DNA of 64,000 bases from Pelagimonas sp. (GCA_025210265.1 JAOASD010000017.1:46843-110842), one strand, 5' to 3'; numbered from the stretch's first letter, positions 1 to 9,250 are shown. The notes: generated from the sequence alone by a model not told the origin. Numbers and translations are program-made.

Positions 1-2556
1 AATCCCCCGCGCACGGATCTCGACACTCTCGTCGCGGCTGTAACCGGTCAGCTCGGTCGCGCCATACCCGGCCGGCAGGACAGCGCCGGTCCAGACGCTC
101 GCGCCCTGCAGGCGGTGTTCCAGCTCGATCACCGCAACCGCCGTCGGATCAGACCCATCCGGCACAGCATGGACCAGGATCGCTGCATCCGAACCCGAAT
201 AGATCTGCACAAAGACCGGGGCGAGAGGCGGATCATAAGACAGATCCGCGACCGTCCCGACGCTGGTATTCCAGGGCGGCGGGGCGATTGCATCAACCTC
301 CGCGTCGATCTCATGGGCTGCCGGGATCAGGCGCAGCATCGCGCCCCCGTTCTGCGCCGGTTCAACCGACTGGACCTTACACAGCAGATCCAGGCTGCCC
401 AGCGGGCCAAAATGCACCAGATCGCCGGGCTGTGGTCCCTGTTCGATCTCCGCATTCAAAACCAGTGCGCGCGATTGGCCTGCGCGGGTGGTCACGGTGC
501 AGACCTCCGAGCGGCCGACCATATCCGCATCGCCATCGAATACGCGGAACCGCAAACCATAGGCCGCGCCGCGTTCCATCTGCACCGCGCTGTCCAGCTC
601 GATGATGCCCCCGTCAACACGCGTCACCCGCGCCGCAATCTGTGTGCTGTCCAGCATCGGCAGGCTGGCGGCAACAGTGTCGCCGCGCACCGCACTGCGA
701 TGGCCCGCCGCCTGCAGCCCGGTGATCGCCTCCCGGCGCAGCTCGGCCTCATACATCCGGCGGCGCGCCTCGATCCAGATCTCGTCGGGATCGGTCTTGC
801 CCGGCAATTGCAGCTCTTCGGTCAGATCGACCTCGGCCTCGGTCTTGCCGATCCAGGGCACCACGCGCTCGGACGGTGTGTACCCGTTCGTGGCATCAAA
901 AAAGGGCACGACCAGCGCGTCAGGCGGGTCAAAATAATCCCGCTGCCAAGCCAGATCAGACGTATTGCGCGGGCTGATATGATCCACGACCAGATCGTCG
1001 GGACGGTCGATCACAACACCCCATTTGAGCCCATCAAAGCGCGGCGCAGCACGACCAGCCCGCGCGATCGTGCTCAGCACCGCAAACAGGCTGTCGGGCT
1101 GATCCTGCACAAAGTCAAACTTGAGACCTTTGGCCGCGCACCAGTCATGCCAATCCTTCAGCAGATCCCAGTCGATTTCCGCATCTGAAACCGGGAATGG
1201 GTTCAGCGGCCCCTGCAATGCGCTGACAAAGGCGGCGGCCGGGGAGCTGCTGGCACTCATTGTCCATGCGCCCTGCCCATCCGGCACCGGAGCCACACGG
1301 CGCACCAGCCCGTTCAGATTGTCCAACTGCCCGTTCAACTGATAACTCGCGCGGATACGCAAAGCGACCAGCGCCAGAGGTTTGCCAAGGGCGATCGGGT
1401 ATTCCGGGCGCAGCGATTGCAGCGCGCCCCAGGTCACAGCATCAGAGATATTGGAGGCCGTCTGATCATTCGTCAGTCGCGTCAACTCGATCTCCCAGAC
1501 ACCGGGCGTGGGCAGCTGCCATTTGATCTGGCGGAAAAAGGTCTCTCGCTTGGCAGCCGTGACATTCAGCACCTGGACCTCCTGCCACTCGCCGCCCAAA
1601 GGGCGCTGCCGAATGCGCAGACTGACAGACCGGGGTTTTGTCTTGCCGCTGTTCTTGCTGACCCGGAACAGCCCCGCCGCCCAAATCAGGATCACGCTGA
1701 CAGAGGTGCTGTTTTCCGCAGTCCGACGCGTCACCGGGGTTTCGATGGTGGGTTGGCCTTCGATCACATTCCCGGCGCTGTCGCGCGGCTTGGGCCGCAC
1801 CAGGCGGGTGCCCACCTGCTCTTCAACTACCTGCGCCGGATAAAGCTGCAAAGGATCATCTGTCAGCAGCCCATCACGCAGTTCGATCTGGTAATCCTTG
1901 AACGCACTCAGCGGGGTTTCACCCAGCCGCAGATCGCTGATCTCAAGCGGCCCATAGCCAAAGCAGAAAATGGCGCGAATATACTGATCATCGCCCACGA
2001 TTTCCGTATAAGGCAGCGCAGCAAAAGGCGGCGCATAGCGATGAGTGCCAAAAGGATAGGGCACCGGCGCGCCCCGGCGGATCTCATTGCCCCAACCGCT
2101 AATCGAAAACGTGTCGCGCTTTTCGCCCGGCTTTGGCGGCTCTTCTGCCGGGATCAACGCATTGATCAAGGCGCTGCCCAGAAGGCTCAGACCAATGCTC
2201 ACCAGGCCTTTGATGAACGCGCCACCACCCAATGTGCCCGCAATAACCGGCGCAAGGGCCTGCGCGATTGAGGACACAAGCGCCGAGATCAGCGCCCCGA
2301 TCGCCGCCCCTTCCGGGGCCACGCGCAGCACCACATGAACACCGTCACGCGGGCGCACAAGATGCCAGCGATCACGCGGCACAGCCCAGGCCCCCGACCC
2401 CGTCACCAGCAACACCTGCAGCGCATCCAGATCTTGCTCCGATGCACCAGGCATCATCTGCGCGACAATCTCGGCCACACTGACAGTCACCTGCAGCTCG
2501 GTCTTGCGGCGCAACGCTGGATTGGGGGCCTGGGCGATCAGAATAGGGACACTCAT
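1..2556 (-). CDS. phage tail tip / host-specificity protein (TipJ/lambda J-like), 3' end beyond window
   Basis: An open frame of 852 codons runs to the window edge without a stop, so the C-terminus is missing. It starts MSVPILIAQAPNP. An alanine/glycine-rich hydrophobic stretch at about residues 85-135 is followed by a segment beginning SGWGNEIRRGAPVPYPFG, typical of TipJ-type tail tip proteins that form the distal tail hub and contact the host. It is the last gene of a lambda-like tail module after the NlpC/P60 gene, which it overlaps by ATGA. The family assignment rests on context plus this N-terminal signature. The receptor-binding part would lie outside the window. Confidence 0.8.
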   Translation of the reverse strand, partial: MSVPILIAQAPNPALRRKTELQVTVSVAEIVAQMMPGASEQDLDALQVLLVTGSGAWAVPRDRWHLVRPRDGVHVVLRVAPEGAAIGALISALVSSIAQALAPVIAGTLGGGAFIKGLVSIGLSLLGSALINALIPAEEPPKPGEKRDTFSISGWGNEIRRGAPVPYPFGTHRYAPPFAALPYTEIVGDDQYIRAIFCFGYGPLEISDLRLGETPLSAFKDYQIELRDGLLTDDPLQLYPAQVVEEQVGTRLVRPKPRDSAGNVIEGQPTIETPVTRRTAENSTSVSVILIWAAGLFRVSKNSGKTKPRSVSLRIRQRPLGGEWQEVQVLNVTAAKRETFFRQIKWQLPTPGVWEIELTRLTNDQTASNISDAVTWGALQSLRPEYPIALGKPLALVALRIRASYQLNGQLDNLNGLVRRVAPVPDGQGAWTMSASSSPAAAFVSALQGPLNPFPVSDAEIDWDLLKDWHDWCAAKGLKFDFVQDQPDSLFAVLSTIARAGRAAPRFDGLKWGVVIDRPDDLVVDHISPRNTSDLAWQRDYFDPPDALVVPFFDATNGYTPSERVVPWIGKTEAEVDLTEELQLPGKTDPDEIWIEARRRMYEAELRREAITGLQAAGHRSAVRGDTVAASLPMLDSTQIAARVTRVDGGIIELDSAVQMERGAAYGLRFRVFDGDADMVGRSEVCTVTTRAGQSRALVLNAEIEQGPQPGDLVHFGPLGSLDLLCKVQSVEPAQNGGAMLRLIPAAHEIDAEVDAIAPPPWNTSVGTVADLSYDPPLAPVFVQIYSGSDAAILVHAVPDGSDPTAVAVIELEHRLQGASVWTGAVLPAGYGATELTGYSRDESVEIRARGI

Positions 2557-2960
2557 GCGCGCATCCCCCGATGCCGCCAGGCCCCTTCAAAACGGCGCGA
2601 CCAGGTCAGATCGGTGCGGCGGGCAATCACGGCGGGCGCATCATTGGCGATATGCAACATGCGCCGCGCATCCACCGCGACCGCGATATGTGTGCGGTAT
2701 TGCCCGGCCCGGAACACAAGCAGATCAAACGGCTGCACATCGCTGACTGCCTGCCAGTCACGCGAGGCCGCGGCTCCATTGATCAGCCGGGACAGCTCGC
2801 GCAATTCCAGCGCATCCGCGTACCCATCCGCATATGAGGGCAGCAGGATGCCCAGCTCTTCGCGATAGACCAGGCGCGCAAGCCCCCAGCAATCGCAGCC
2901 TTTCCAGCCCCGGCCTTTGGACACGGCGGGGAGGCCAATATATCGGTTGCTCCAGCTCAT
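2553..2960 (-). CDS. NlpC/P60-type tail assembly peptidase (lambda K-like)
   Basis: This 135-residue protein has the NlpC/P60 cysteine peptidase pattern. A catalytic Cys sits in GCDCWGLARLVY (about residues 22-33), followed by a PFDLLVF strand and a catalytic His in RTHIAVAVD. In siphophages such proteins are tail-tip hydrolases or assembly factors acting on peptidoglycan during DNA entry. The start overlaps the DUF1833 gene and the stop overlaps the J-like gene, so translation is probably coupled. The catalytic Cys and His are visible. The substrate is inferred from the family. Confidence 0.85.
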   Translation of the reverse strand: MSWSNRYIGLPAVSKGRGWKGCDCWGLARLVYREELGILLPSYADGYADALELRELSRLINGAAASRDWQAVSDVQPFDLLVFRAGQYRTHIAVAVDARRMLHIANDAPAVIARRTDLTWSRRFEGAWRHRGMRA

Positions 2961-3469
2961 CGAAACAGCCCCGGAAATCGGTTCTTGGTGAAACGATCCA
3001 TCGGCACCGTTTCCAGCTCGATCGGGTCTCGGGTCAGGATCAGGGGCACCTCGCCCGCATTGCCATTGGCCGCCTGCAGGTAAAGCCCGCGCGCCTCCAG
3101 CTCGATCTGATCCGGCGAGCTCGCCAGCACCTCGGCAATATGCGCGCGCGGGCGGGTCGAAACGCTGCGCAACAGTGTGGCAATCGCGGAATCAACATTC
3201 TCGATCACAATGCGCGCAGAACGGGGCGCATCCTCAAAATCAGACAGCGTTTCCCAAGACGCCAGCACAAACAGAAACGGTGTGTCAGCCCCCATCCAGG
3301 TCGAGCGCGTCCCATAGCTCAGCGGATCGGCGGACAGGCGCTCGGTCGGATCCGTTGACAGCCGGATCGGCGCTGGCAGATCCGGGTGTTCAAACTGCAT
3401 CAGCATGATCCGCAGCTCATCGGTAAAAGGATCATGCGCAGCCAGGCGCGAATTGAGGGATTTTCTCAT
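2957..3469 (-). CDS. DUF1833 family tail protein
   Basis: The 170-residue protein matches the DUF1833 phage family in length, layout and position, between the tape-measure region and the NlpC/P60 gene. It has an N-terminal DELRIMLMQFEHPDL segment and a beta-rich body. DUF1833 proteins are structural tail-tip components of siphophages and gene transfer agents, without known enzyme activity. It overlaps its neighbours on both sides by ATGA. The family call is from recognition and synteny. Confidence 0.7.
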   Translation of the reverse strand: MRKSLNSRLAAHDPFTDELRIMLMQFEHPDLPAPIRLSTDPTERLSADPLSYGTRSTWMGADTPFLFVLASWETLSDFEDAPRSARIVIENVDSAIATLLRSVSTRPRAHIAEVLASSPDQIELEARGLYLQAANGNAGEVPLILTRDPIELETVPMDRFTKNRFPGLFR

Positions 3470-3888
3470 GGCAACACCACCACGCGGAAACTGAGGGTGA
3501 AGGTCTGCCCCTGCAGGGTCTCGCTGGGCAATTCAGACCCAAAGATGCAAAGGAGCCGTGCAGAGCGTTCAAGGGGCTGCCCGTCTGGCGTCTGCAGCGC
3601 CGCGCCATCAGGGGCATAAAGCTGCCACCCATCCCGCGTCGGATCAGGCATCCAAAAGGGTTTGATCCCGTCTTGAACAATGTCTTCAAAGAAGTGCCAA
3701 AACAGGTCGCGCTGCACCGGATCAAGCGCCAGGCTCAGCGCCATGTCACGGATCCGGGCCGAGCTGGCGCGCTCATAAGATGGTGGGCCATAGCTGCCCT
3801 GCCGTGCACGGCGCAGATCATGCGGCTGCGCGCTATAGGGGCGACGCAGCGGGCGCGGCAAGTCTGTGGGCCAGATCGCAACACTCAT
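3466..3888 (-). CDS. phage tail protein of unknown function, distal-tail position
   Basis: The 140-residue protein has an Arg/Pro-rich N-terminus (DLPRPLRRPYS), a central DPVQRDLFWHFFEDIV helix and a beta-rich C-terminus. It lies directly downstream of the tape measure gene and overlaps both neighbours by 4 nt. In lambda-like tails this position holds distal tail or minor tail (M/L-like) proteins. That role is inferred from position only; no catalytic motif is visible. Confidence 0.6.
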   Translation of the reverse strand: MSVAIWPTDLPRPLRRPYSAQPHDLRRARQGSYGPPSYERASSARIRDMALSLALDPVQRDLFWHFFEDIVQDGIKPFWMPDPTRDGWQLYAPDGAALQTPDGQPLERSARLLCIFGSELPSETLQGQTFTLSFRVVVLP

Positions 3889-6542
3889 CGACGTGACCCT
3901 CTGCGCTGCAGGCCATATAGCTGGCGCATTGTCCTGGCGGCCTGACCGCCCTGGGCATCCAGAGCCTCACTGACCGCATCGGACAGGATGAACCGCTGCA
4001 GCCGGCTGCCATCGGATTGCAGCACGGCCGGGCCATCCTGCTCGATCTTCACGCCCCGGCTTTGATCGAACAGTTGGATCACGGTTCCGCCTGGCGCGCT
4101 CGCCCCGGAAATCGCCCCGCCATTCGCAAAGCCTGGCAGCGGCGCGCCGGAATTGATCGCTTCGAGCAGCGCGCGGTGTTTGGCCGTGGCGTCGGCATTG
4201 ACCGCAAATTCGCCGGGGCTCATCCAGACCGGCACACGGTCATCACGCGATCCGCCCTGCCCATGGATCATGCCGCCATCGGCCTTGGCCTGCGGCGCGC
4301 CAATCCCGAAGGCCGATGAAACCACATCGCTGATCCAGCCTGTTAGCCCGCCGCCAGGCATGAACCCGCCAAGAGGCCCCTCGCCAAGAATGAGCGCCTG
4401 CCACGCCGCCTGTTCCAGAGCATCCGCAACACCGCGCCAGGCAGACGCCGCATCATCGCCGTCCCGCGCCAGCGCAGGCAGCAGATCCATCATCGACGCG
4501 CCGATAAAATCGGTCAGCTCGCTCACGCGATCCATCTCGATCCGCTCGGATTCCAGCGTGGTGATCAATTCCGTGATCTGGGTTTTCTGCTCTTTGCTGG
4601 CCCCGGCCAGAACCTCGCGATTGCGGATCAGCTCCTTTTGAACCGGATCCATCTCGCGCAGCAGATCCAGCTCCTGCTGATACCCCTTGATCAGGTCTTT
4701 GATGCGCTTTTGCTGCTTTTGCGCCTCGGACTGTTTCGACCTTGAACCGCCACGTTTCTTTTTCGGCGGCTCCCAGTTCGCAGCGTCGCGGGTTTGCCAA
4801 TCAAACGCAGCGCCACCAAAAGCGCGCGGATCGCCGCCCCGGCCACCATATTGGAACCCCGTGTTCGGATCGTCAGTGCCTGGTCCGCCAATGCCCTGCG
4901 GCCCGAAAGACGCGATGCGCTGCGCAAGCGACAGGCTGATCCCGAGATTTTCCGCCAGGCGCAGGGCCTCATCTGCGCCTGCACCAATGCCGCCCGCCAG
5001 ATCCACGCCGCTCAACTCCAGCGACGTTTCCAGCGCGACGCGCAGCTCGTCTTTCAGATCCTCCGAAACATCCAGGCCCGCGATCTTTTCTTCGAGTGTC
5101 GCGCGCTCGGCATCGGCCTGGGCTGACGCATATTCCAGGCTGTCTTCGCCATATCGCAGCGCAGTGCGGCGCAGGGCGTTCTCTTGTTCCAGACTGGCGA
5201 TCATATCCTCGATCGCGGATTTGTCCTGCGCCTGCTCTCCTGCGCGCTTCAGCTCGATAGCACCACGAGTGACAAGCTGATTGAACCGGATCTGCGCGGT
5301 CCTGACCTGCTGGATCCCCTCAATCCGTGCGCGGGCTTCCTCGGCCCAGGCCGCAATCGACTGGCGCGCCTGGGCGATCGGGTTGGGCATTTTACCCTGC
5401 ACTTCGCCCAGCTTCAGCAAGAGCTGATCGACCTCGACAAGCCGGTCATTCTCTTCCTTGGTGATCCCCCCGGTCAGCTCGGACCCGGCTTTCAGAGCAT
5501 CACGCAGCGCCTTAGCTGCCTTGATCTGCTCTTCGACCGATCCTTCTGCTGCGGCTTCAAGCGCGCGGTAGGCCTCCAAGGTTTCGTTGACGATTTGCTG
5601 GCGCTCTCTACGTGCAGAGGCGTCCGCGCCGAACAGGGAAACATCGTACATGCGGGCAACATGCACCTGATCGCCAAACCCATAATCAGGCAGGTTCAGG
5701 TCCGTTTCCTCGATCAGCTGGTCGATTGTGCCTTTGATGCCAAAGCGCACATTGCGCAGATCCGCATCGGCAATCTGGTCAAAGAACTCGCGCATTGCCT
5801 CGGCCGTGCTGCCAAACCGCTCTTCCAGTTCGGCCGTCGACGCCTCTGCAAGTTCGGAACTGGCCTCATAGGATTTGAGCGCAGCATCAAGCGCGCCCAG
5901 ATGATCCTCAAAATCCTTTGCGCCCTCGCCAGCCCCGGTCAGCCATTGCGTGATCGCCGCACCAGCAGCGATGGATCCGATTGTGATCAGATTAATCGGG
6001 CTGACCATGCTGACAAGCGCAGCAGACAATCCCCTGACCGCGCCCGTCGTGCCCATCGGGCCAATCACCTGAGAAATCTGCGTCCCTTGCTGAACAGCAA
6101 GCAGCAGCGGGTTTTGGCCGGCCATCAGCATAATGCCAATGTCGTTGAACTGAGCCGTCAAATTGGCAACCGACCCTGCCGCAAGGGTCTGGGTCTGATC
6201 GACCCTTTGGCTATCCTGCGCGACCTGCCCGAGATGGTTTGACGCCTGCGCTGCTGCGCCGCCCAGATCAACCAACCCGCCTGCCGCGCGCTTGCCATCC
6301 CTGCCGATATGAACCAGCTCGGCGTTCAGTTTGTCAGCCGCGCCCGTGGTGCCGACCAGCTTTCGGCCCGTAGTGCTCAGGCGCTCTTCAAAGTTGATAA
6401 TCTGGGCGGTCGCCTTGCCGCCGACCTGGCTCGTCCCCTCCAGACTGGTACCAAGCGCGTCCACCTCGCCCGCCATCTCCTTGACGGTCGCTTTGCCCTG
6501 GCTTGCATCCGCCGTCAGCTTTGCGTGTAGGTTAAGCGTCAT
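3885..6542 (-). CDS. tail tape measure protein
   Basis: At 885 residues this is the longest tail gene, as expected of the tape measure, which sets tail length and is ejected ahead of the DNA. The N-terminal half is Ala/Glu/Gln-rich and largely helical (KATVKEMAGEVDALG). A hydrophobic stretch at about residues 170-200 could span a membrane. There is a Gly/Lys/Arg-rich linker (KKKRGGSRS) and a C-terminal GGMIHGQGGSRDDRVPVWMS segment, recurrent in lambda H-like tape measures. It follows the tail assembly chaperone pair and slightly overlaps the chaperone extension. Confidence 0.9.
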   Translation of the reverse strand: MTLNLHAKLTADASQGKATVKEMAGEVDALGTSLEGTSQVGGKATAQIINFEERLSTTGRKLVGTTGAADKLNAELVHIGRDGKRAAGGLVDLGGAAAQASNHLGQVAQDSQRVDQTQTLAAGSVANLTAQFNDIGIMLMAGQNPLLLAVQQGTQISQVIGPMGTTGAVRGLSAALVSMVSPINLITIGSIAAGAAITQWLTGAGEGAKDFEDHLGALDAALKSYEASSELAEASTAELEERFGSTAEAMREFFDQIADADLRNVRFGIKGTIDQLIEETDLNLPDYGFGDQVHVARMYDVSLFGADASARRERQQIVNETLEAYRALEAAAEGSVEEQIKAAKALRDALKAGSELTGGITKEENDRLVEVDQLLLKLGEVQGKMPNPIAQARQSIAAWAEEARARIEGIQQVRTAQIRFNQLVTRGAIELKRAGEQAQDKSAIEDMIASLEQENALRRTALRYGEDSLEYASAQADAERATLEEKIAGLDVSEDLKDELRVALETSLELSGVDLAGGIGAGADEALRLAENLGISLSLAQRIASFGPQGIGGPGTDDPNTGFQYGGRGGDPRAFGGAAFDWQTRDAANWEPPKKKRGGSRSKQSEAQKQQKRIKDLIKGYQQELDLLREMDPVQKELIRNREVLAGASKEQKTQITELITTLESERIEMDRVSELTDFIGASMMDLLPALARDGDDAASAWRGVADALEQAAWQALILGEGPLGGFMPGGGLTGWISDVVSSAFGIGAPQAKADGGMIHGQGGSRDDRVPVWMSPGEFAVNADATAKHRALLEAINSGAPLPGFANGGAISGASAPGGTVIQLFDQSRGVKIEQDGPAVLQSDGSRLQRFILSDAVSEALDAQGGQAARTMRQLYGLQRRGSRR

Positions 6543-6903
6543 TTGCAGACCCGTTCAGTTCGGATTTGGCACCGGCTTCGATGGTGCGGATCTCCAGCCA
6601 GAGATCCGGGGAGATTTCGAGACCAGCAAAGCGCCAGGCGGTTTCGCAGGCGGCATAGTCGAGACCAAGAAAGAGCGGCGCAGCGCCATAGCGAGGAACA
6701 ACCCGCCACTGATCGCGCACCTGCAGGAAAGCCTCGACCGCCGGGATATGTTCGACCAGGAGCCCCTGCTGCTGGATCAGATCCTCGGGAAGGCCCCAGA
6801 ACTCCGCGTCGCTGGCGAGATCCGGCGAGACCCCGCCCTTTTGCCAGAGCGCGCCAGTTACAATGGCGGCTCCGGCCCATCTCAGTTTCCCGCCAGGCCC
6901 TTT
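6532..6903 (-). CDS. tail assembly chaperone extension (GT-like, DUF1799-like), reached by -1 frameshift
   Basis: This frame continues from the slippery heptamer at 6903-6897 (minus strand) for 123 codons, reading KGPGGKLRWAGAAIVTG and onward to a DUF1799-like C-terminus (APLFLGLDYAACETAW). There is no ATG near its beginning. The first convincing independent start is a GTG at 6720, which would drop half the coherent sequence. Frameshifting from the upstream 103-residue frame gives a product of about 220 residues, the G/GT arrangement of lambda-like tails, where the long form loads the tape measure. The ORF is directly visible; the expression mode is inferred. Confidence 0.75.
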   Translation of the reverse strand, partial: KGPGGKLRWAGAAIVTGALWQKGGVSPDLASDAEFWGLPEDLIQQQGLLVEHIPAVEAFLQVRDQWRVVPRYGAAPLFLGLDYAACETAWRFAGLEISPDLWLEIRTIEAGAKSELNGSANDA

Positions 6904-7193
6904 GCGCGGGTGGTGTAATAGGCGGTCAACATGCTGGACCGCAAATCCACGTTAGCAATCATTTGCTCCAGCAGCTCGGAACTGAACGCAATTTTCTCTC
7001 CCGCCGCGCCCTCGATGTCGCCGAGATCGAGCACCACCTGACGCAGGAAGTCCTTTTCCACGTCGGGGGTAACAAACTTGATTTCCCGCAACTCTTCGTC
7101 GCTCAACAGCTTGAACGTCGCGTCGAAAGACTGCCCGCAGATGGTCTGCACCTTGGTCTGAAACTTGCGTTCCTGGTCGATTACAAAGGTCAT
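6882..7193 (-). CDS. tail assembly chaperone, short form (G-like)
   Basis: The 103-residue protein (MTFVIDQERKFQTKVQT...) is acidic and lies between the tail tube and tape measure genes, the usual place for the tail chaperone G. Its last codons (GCA AAG GGC) contain a -1 slippery heptamer, 15 nt before the stop at 6882-6884. A fraction of ribosomes could therefore enter the downstream frame and make a G-T fusion. Position, size and frameshift signal support the call; sequence similarity alone is weak. Confidence 0.75.
   Translation of the reverse strand: MTFVIDQERKFQTKVQTICGQSFDATFKLLSDEELREIKFVTPDVEKDFLRQVVLDLGDIEGAAGEKIAFSSELLEQMIANVDLRSSMLTAYYTTRAKGLAGN
6897..6903 (-). promoter_or_regulatory. 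-1 programmed frameshift slippery site A-AAG-GGC
   Basis: On the minus strand the sequence is AAAGGGC, a perfect X-XXY-YYZ heptamer in the zero frame of the short chaperone (GC|A AAG GGC). A -1 slip re-reads AAA GGG and enters exactly the frame that stays open to 6532. Lambda uses GGGAAAG at the same gene position. Confidence 0.7.
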
Positions 7194-7205
7194 TGAAGGG
7201 GTCCT

Positions 7206-8138
7206 TTAAGTGAAGGTCAGGGTCCATTGGTCGTTGCCGTTCACCGGCAGCGCCTTGATGCTCAGAGGGTGTTCCATGACGCCCTGCGACTGGGTCGGAG
7301 CGCCGGGGCGCTGCATCCGTCCGCGCGGCACATTCAGCGACACGATGCGGCCCGGCACGGTTCCATGTTGCAGGGCTATAGTCAGATCCGTGCCATTCAG
7401 CGCCAGCGCATAGGGATCAAAGATCGCAAGCGGCGTCGCCTCGACCTGGCACTCGATCATGTCGTTGCGGTCAGGGCTGGCAATTTCCTCTTTTCCGATC
7501 AGGAAGCGGCCCTGAACTTCATTGCCAAAGTTCAGTTTGAAACTGCGCAGCACGCGACCATTGCCGCCCATCTCAAAGACCGGCGTGTTGGCATTGCTGG
7601 CAACCTTTGGGTCCAGCCAGGCACTGTAATCGGGGGTGGGTTTCGCCTGGTCGCTCGGCGCGACAAACAGGCCGGTGAAGCTGAACATCAGCACCGGCAC
7701 GCCCGAGGCGTTGACCACGATCTCGCAATTCCCGCGCATCCCGTTGGAGCGATAGAGAATGCCGCCGATATTGAGATAGGCTGTGGCGGAATCGTGGTTG
7801 TCACTGACCGGATTGAACGTGACAGACACGCCCGGATCCACGGTTTCAGCGGTGGCGCAGGCTTTGAGCGCGCTGGCATAGGGCGGCGGCGTTCCCGCCA
7901 CGCCAGAGCCTACCAGGTCACATTCAAAGCTCAGCGTCGCGTGCAGCTCGGCGGGCAGGGTTTCATTTGCGCCCAGATACGGGGTTTCGTGGCCGAGATC
8001 GACATCGGTGCCTTCCATCGGGCGGAAGGTCACATTCTTGGCGCGCACCGCATCAGCCGCGCCAGACGGGTTGGGATCAACGCCATAGGTCGCTTCTGCC
8101 TTGAACAGGAGCACCTTGTCTTTCCAGTAAATCGACAT
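7206..8138 (-). CDS. major tail tube protein
   Basis: This 310-residue beta-rich protein begins MSIYWKDKVLLFKAEATYGV and is the likely tail tube subunit. It lies between the terminator/accessory genes and the tail chaperones, as in siphoviral transposable phages. The start has a strong ribosome site (GGAGG, 5 nt before ATG) just upstream, and its ATG directly follows the stop of the 50-codon gene. It is longer than lambda V, which suggests an added surface domain. The assignment is by synteny and fold-type composition. Confidence 0.75.
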   Translation of the reverse strand: MSIYWKDKVLLFKAEATYGVDPNPSGAADAVRAKNVTFRPMEGTDVDLGHETPYLGANETLPAELHATLSFECDLVGSGVAGTPPPYASALKACATAETVDPGVSVTFNPVSDNHDSATAYLNIGGILYRSNGMRGNCEIVVNASGVPVLMFSFTGLFVAPSDQAKPTPDYSAWLDPKVASNANTPVFEMGGNGRVLRSFKLNFGNEVQGRFLIGKEEIASPDRNDMIECQVEATPLAIFDPYALALNGTDLTIALQHGTVPGRIVSLNVPRGRMQRPGAPTQSQGVMEHPLSIKALPVNGNDQWTLTFT

Positions 8139-8291
8139 TTACGCCTCCTTTTCGGCGGGTTTGGATTTGGCCGGTGCGGCGAGCTTGGGCTTCGCTTTCG
8201 CCGGGGCCGTGGCGGGCCGGGTCTGTTTCAAACCGCCCTTCGAGCCGCGTTCATAAGTGCCGCCAGAGGACGGCAATTTCTGTTTGCTCAT
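8139..8291 (-). CDS. small basic Ala/Lys/Pro-rich protein (50 aa)
   Basis: This 50-codon gene encodes a very basic, low-complexity protein: a Gly/Ser N-terminus (MSKQKLPSSGGTYERGSKGG), then alternating Ala, Pro and Lys. It sits between the tail terminator and tail tube genes, overlaps the terminator stop by ATGA, and its TAA abuts the tube ATG. Perfect packing in the operon makes it a real gene. The function is unknown; a disordered DNA- or tail-associated peptide is a guess from composition. Confidence 0.7.
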   Translation of the reverse strand: MSKQKLPSSGGTYERGSKGGLKQTRPATAPAKAKPKLAAPAKSKPAEKEA

Positions 8292-8722
8292 GGATCAACC
8301 CTCAGTTGGTCTTCGATCTGGAAATCAATCAGGTAGGCAAGAAAGCCTGTTGTGTCTGGCACGACCCTGCCGCCCATCAGGCTGAACACCCCAACCATGT
8401 CGTCAGGAGCCCAGCCCATAACCGATTGCAGCACATCATCGAGCAGCCCGGTGTTCAGACGCTTTAGCGCCGCTACGCCGTTCTGGTCGCCAGATGTCAG
8501 CATCAGGACCAAAGTCAGATTGCGGCGGATCGGCTGTGTGAACGGACCAACGGCATTTTGCGCTTGAAGAGCACTCAGGCCTCCAGGAATGACATAACAA
8601 GTCACACCACCAATCGACTGCGTTCCCTTTGAAAGCGCCTCCACAAAGTCAAGCGCACCCTTTACGCGCCCCGCCAATTCGGGAACCCGTGCCTCCAGGC
8701 GCTCTGAGACCTGGTCAAACAT
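8288..8722 (-). CDS. tail terminator / tail completion-like protein
   Basis: The 144-residue protein (MFDQVSERLEARVPELAGRV...) has the size and helix-strand composition of tail terminator proteins, which cap the tail tube and join it to the head. It lies between the DUF1320 neck gene and the tail tube, with a TGATG overlap upstream and an ATGA overlap downstream. The function is inferred mainly from gene order in Mu-like siphophages. Confidence 0.65.
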   Translation of the reverse strand: MFDQVSERLEARVPELAGRVKGALDFVEALSKGTQSIGGVTCYVIPGGLSALQAQNAVGPFTQPIRRNLTLVLMLTSGDQNGVAALKRLNTGLLDDVLQSVMGWAPDDMVGVFSLMGGRVVPDTTGFLAYLIDFQIEDQLRVDP

Positions 8723-9150
8723 CAGATGAACCCCTTCATTTTGGTGTCGGTAAAGGGGCGGTCAGTTTCGGTGATGCGGATCCGGCCTGCACCAGACGGG
8801 CTCGGCGCATGGCCTTCAGCGTCCAGCCGAACCTGACCTTTCGAGATCTTGTCCAGCATCGCCAGCGCGTCCTTGTAATCGCGCACGATCTTCTCCGCGG
8901 GTTCATAGACGTGCAGATTGTAAAGCGTGATGGCGCGGGAAAGCGCGCCCAGCGGATCTGGCACCCCCTCCATCGGCAGCGCATAGCGCGCCGCCAGGAA
9001 CCCGTCGATCAGCGCGTCTGCATCGGCAATCGCGCGGGCCACAATATCCGCATCAATCACACCGGTGGCCAATTCAGCCCGGTCGGTCAGCGCGATCAAT
9101 GTGGCAGTGCCAAAGCGATCTTCCAGCTCTTGCTGCGTGGTGTAAGCCAT
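8722..9150 (-). CDS. DUF1320 (Mu gp36-like) head-tail connector protein
   Basis: This 142-residue protein starts MAYTTQQELEDRFG, the characteristic opening of DUF1320/Mu gp36 proteins. A helix-rich region follows (ARAIADADALIDGFLAARY). The family is conserved immediately after the major head protein region in Mu-like phages and resembles head-completion connectors. The stop overlaps the next gene by TGATG. Confidence 0.85.
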   Translation of the reverse strand: MAYTTQQELEDRFGTATLIALTDRAELATGVIDADIVARAIADADALIDGFLAARYALPMEGVPDPLGALSRAITLYNLHVYEPAEKIVRDYKDALAMLDKISKGQVRLDAEGHAPSPSGAGRIRITETDRPFTDTKMKGFI

Positions 9151-9250
9151 CTGCGGGATCCATCAGAATTGAGAAAAGGTGCCCCTGCGCCGGTGCCATT
9201 CAGGCTGTGCAAAACCGGCGGTCTGAGGGGCAGTTCAGGCAGTGTAGAAC

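Noticed and set aside
115..2271. Long plus-strand reading frames opposite the tail tip gene
   Set aside because: They are Arg/Gln/His-rich mirror frames of a high-G+C coding gene, without ribosome sites, and the minus frame gives a coherent tail tip protein.
6539..6880. Minus-strand 113-codon frame next to the tail chaperones
   Set aside because: It is Arg/Ser/Gly-rich and overlaps the frameshift extension in another frame; the -1 frame is more coherent.
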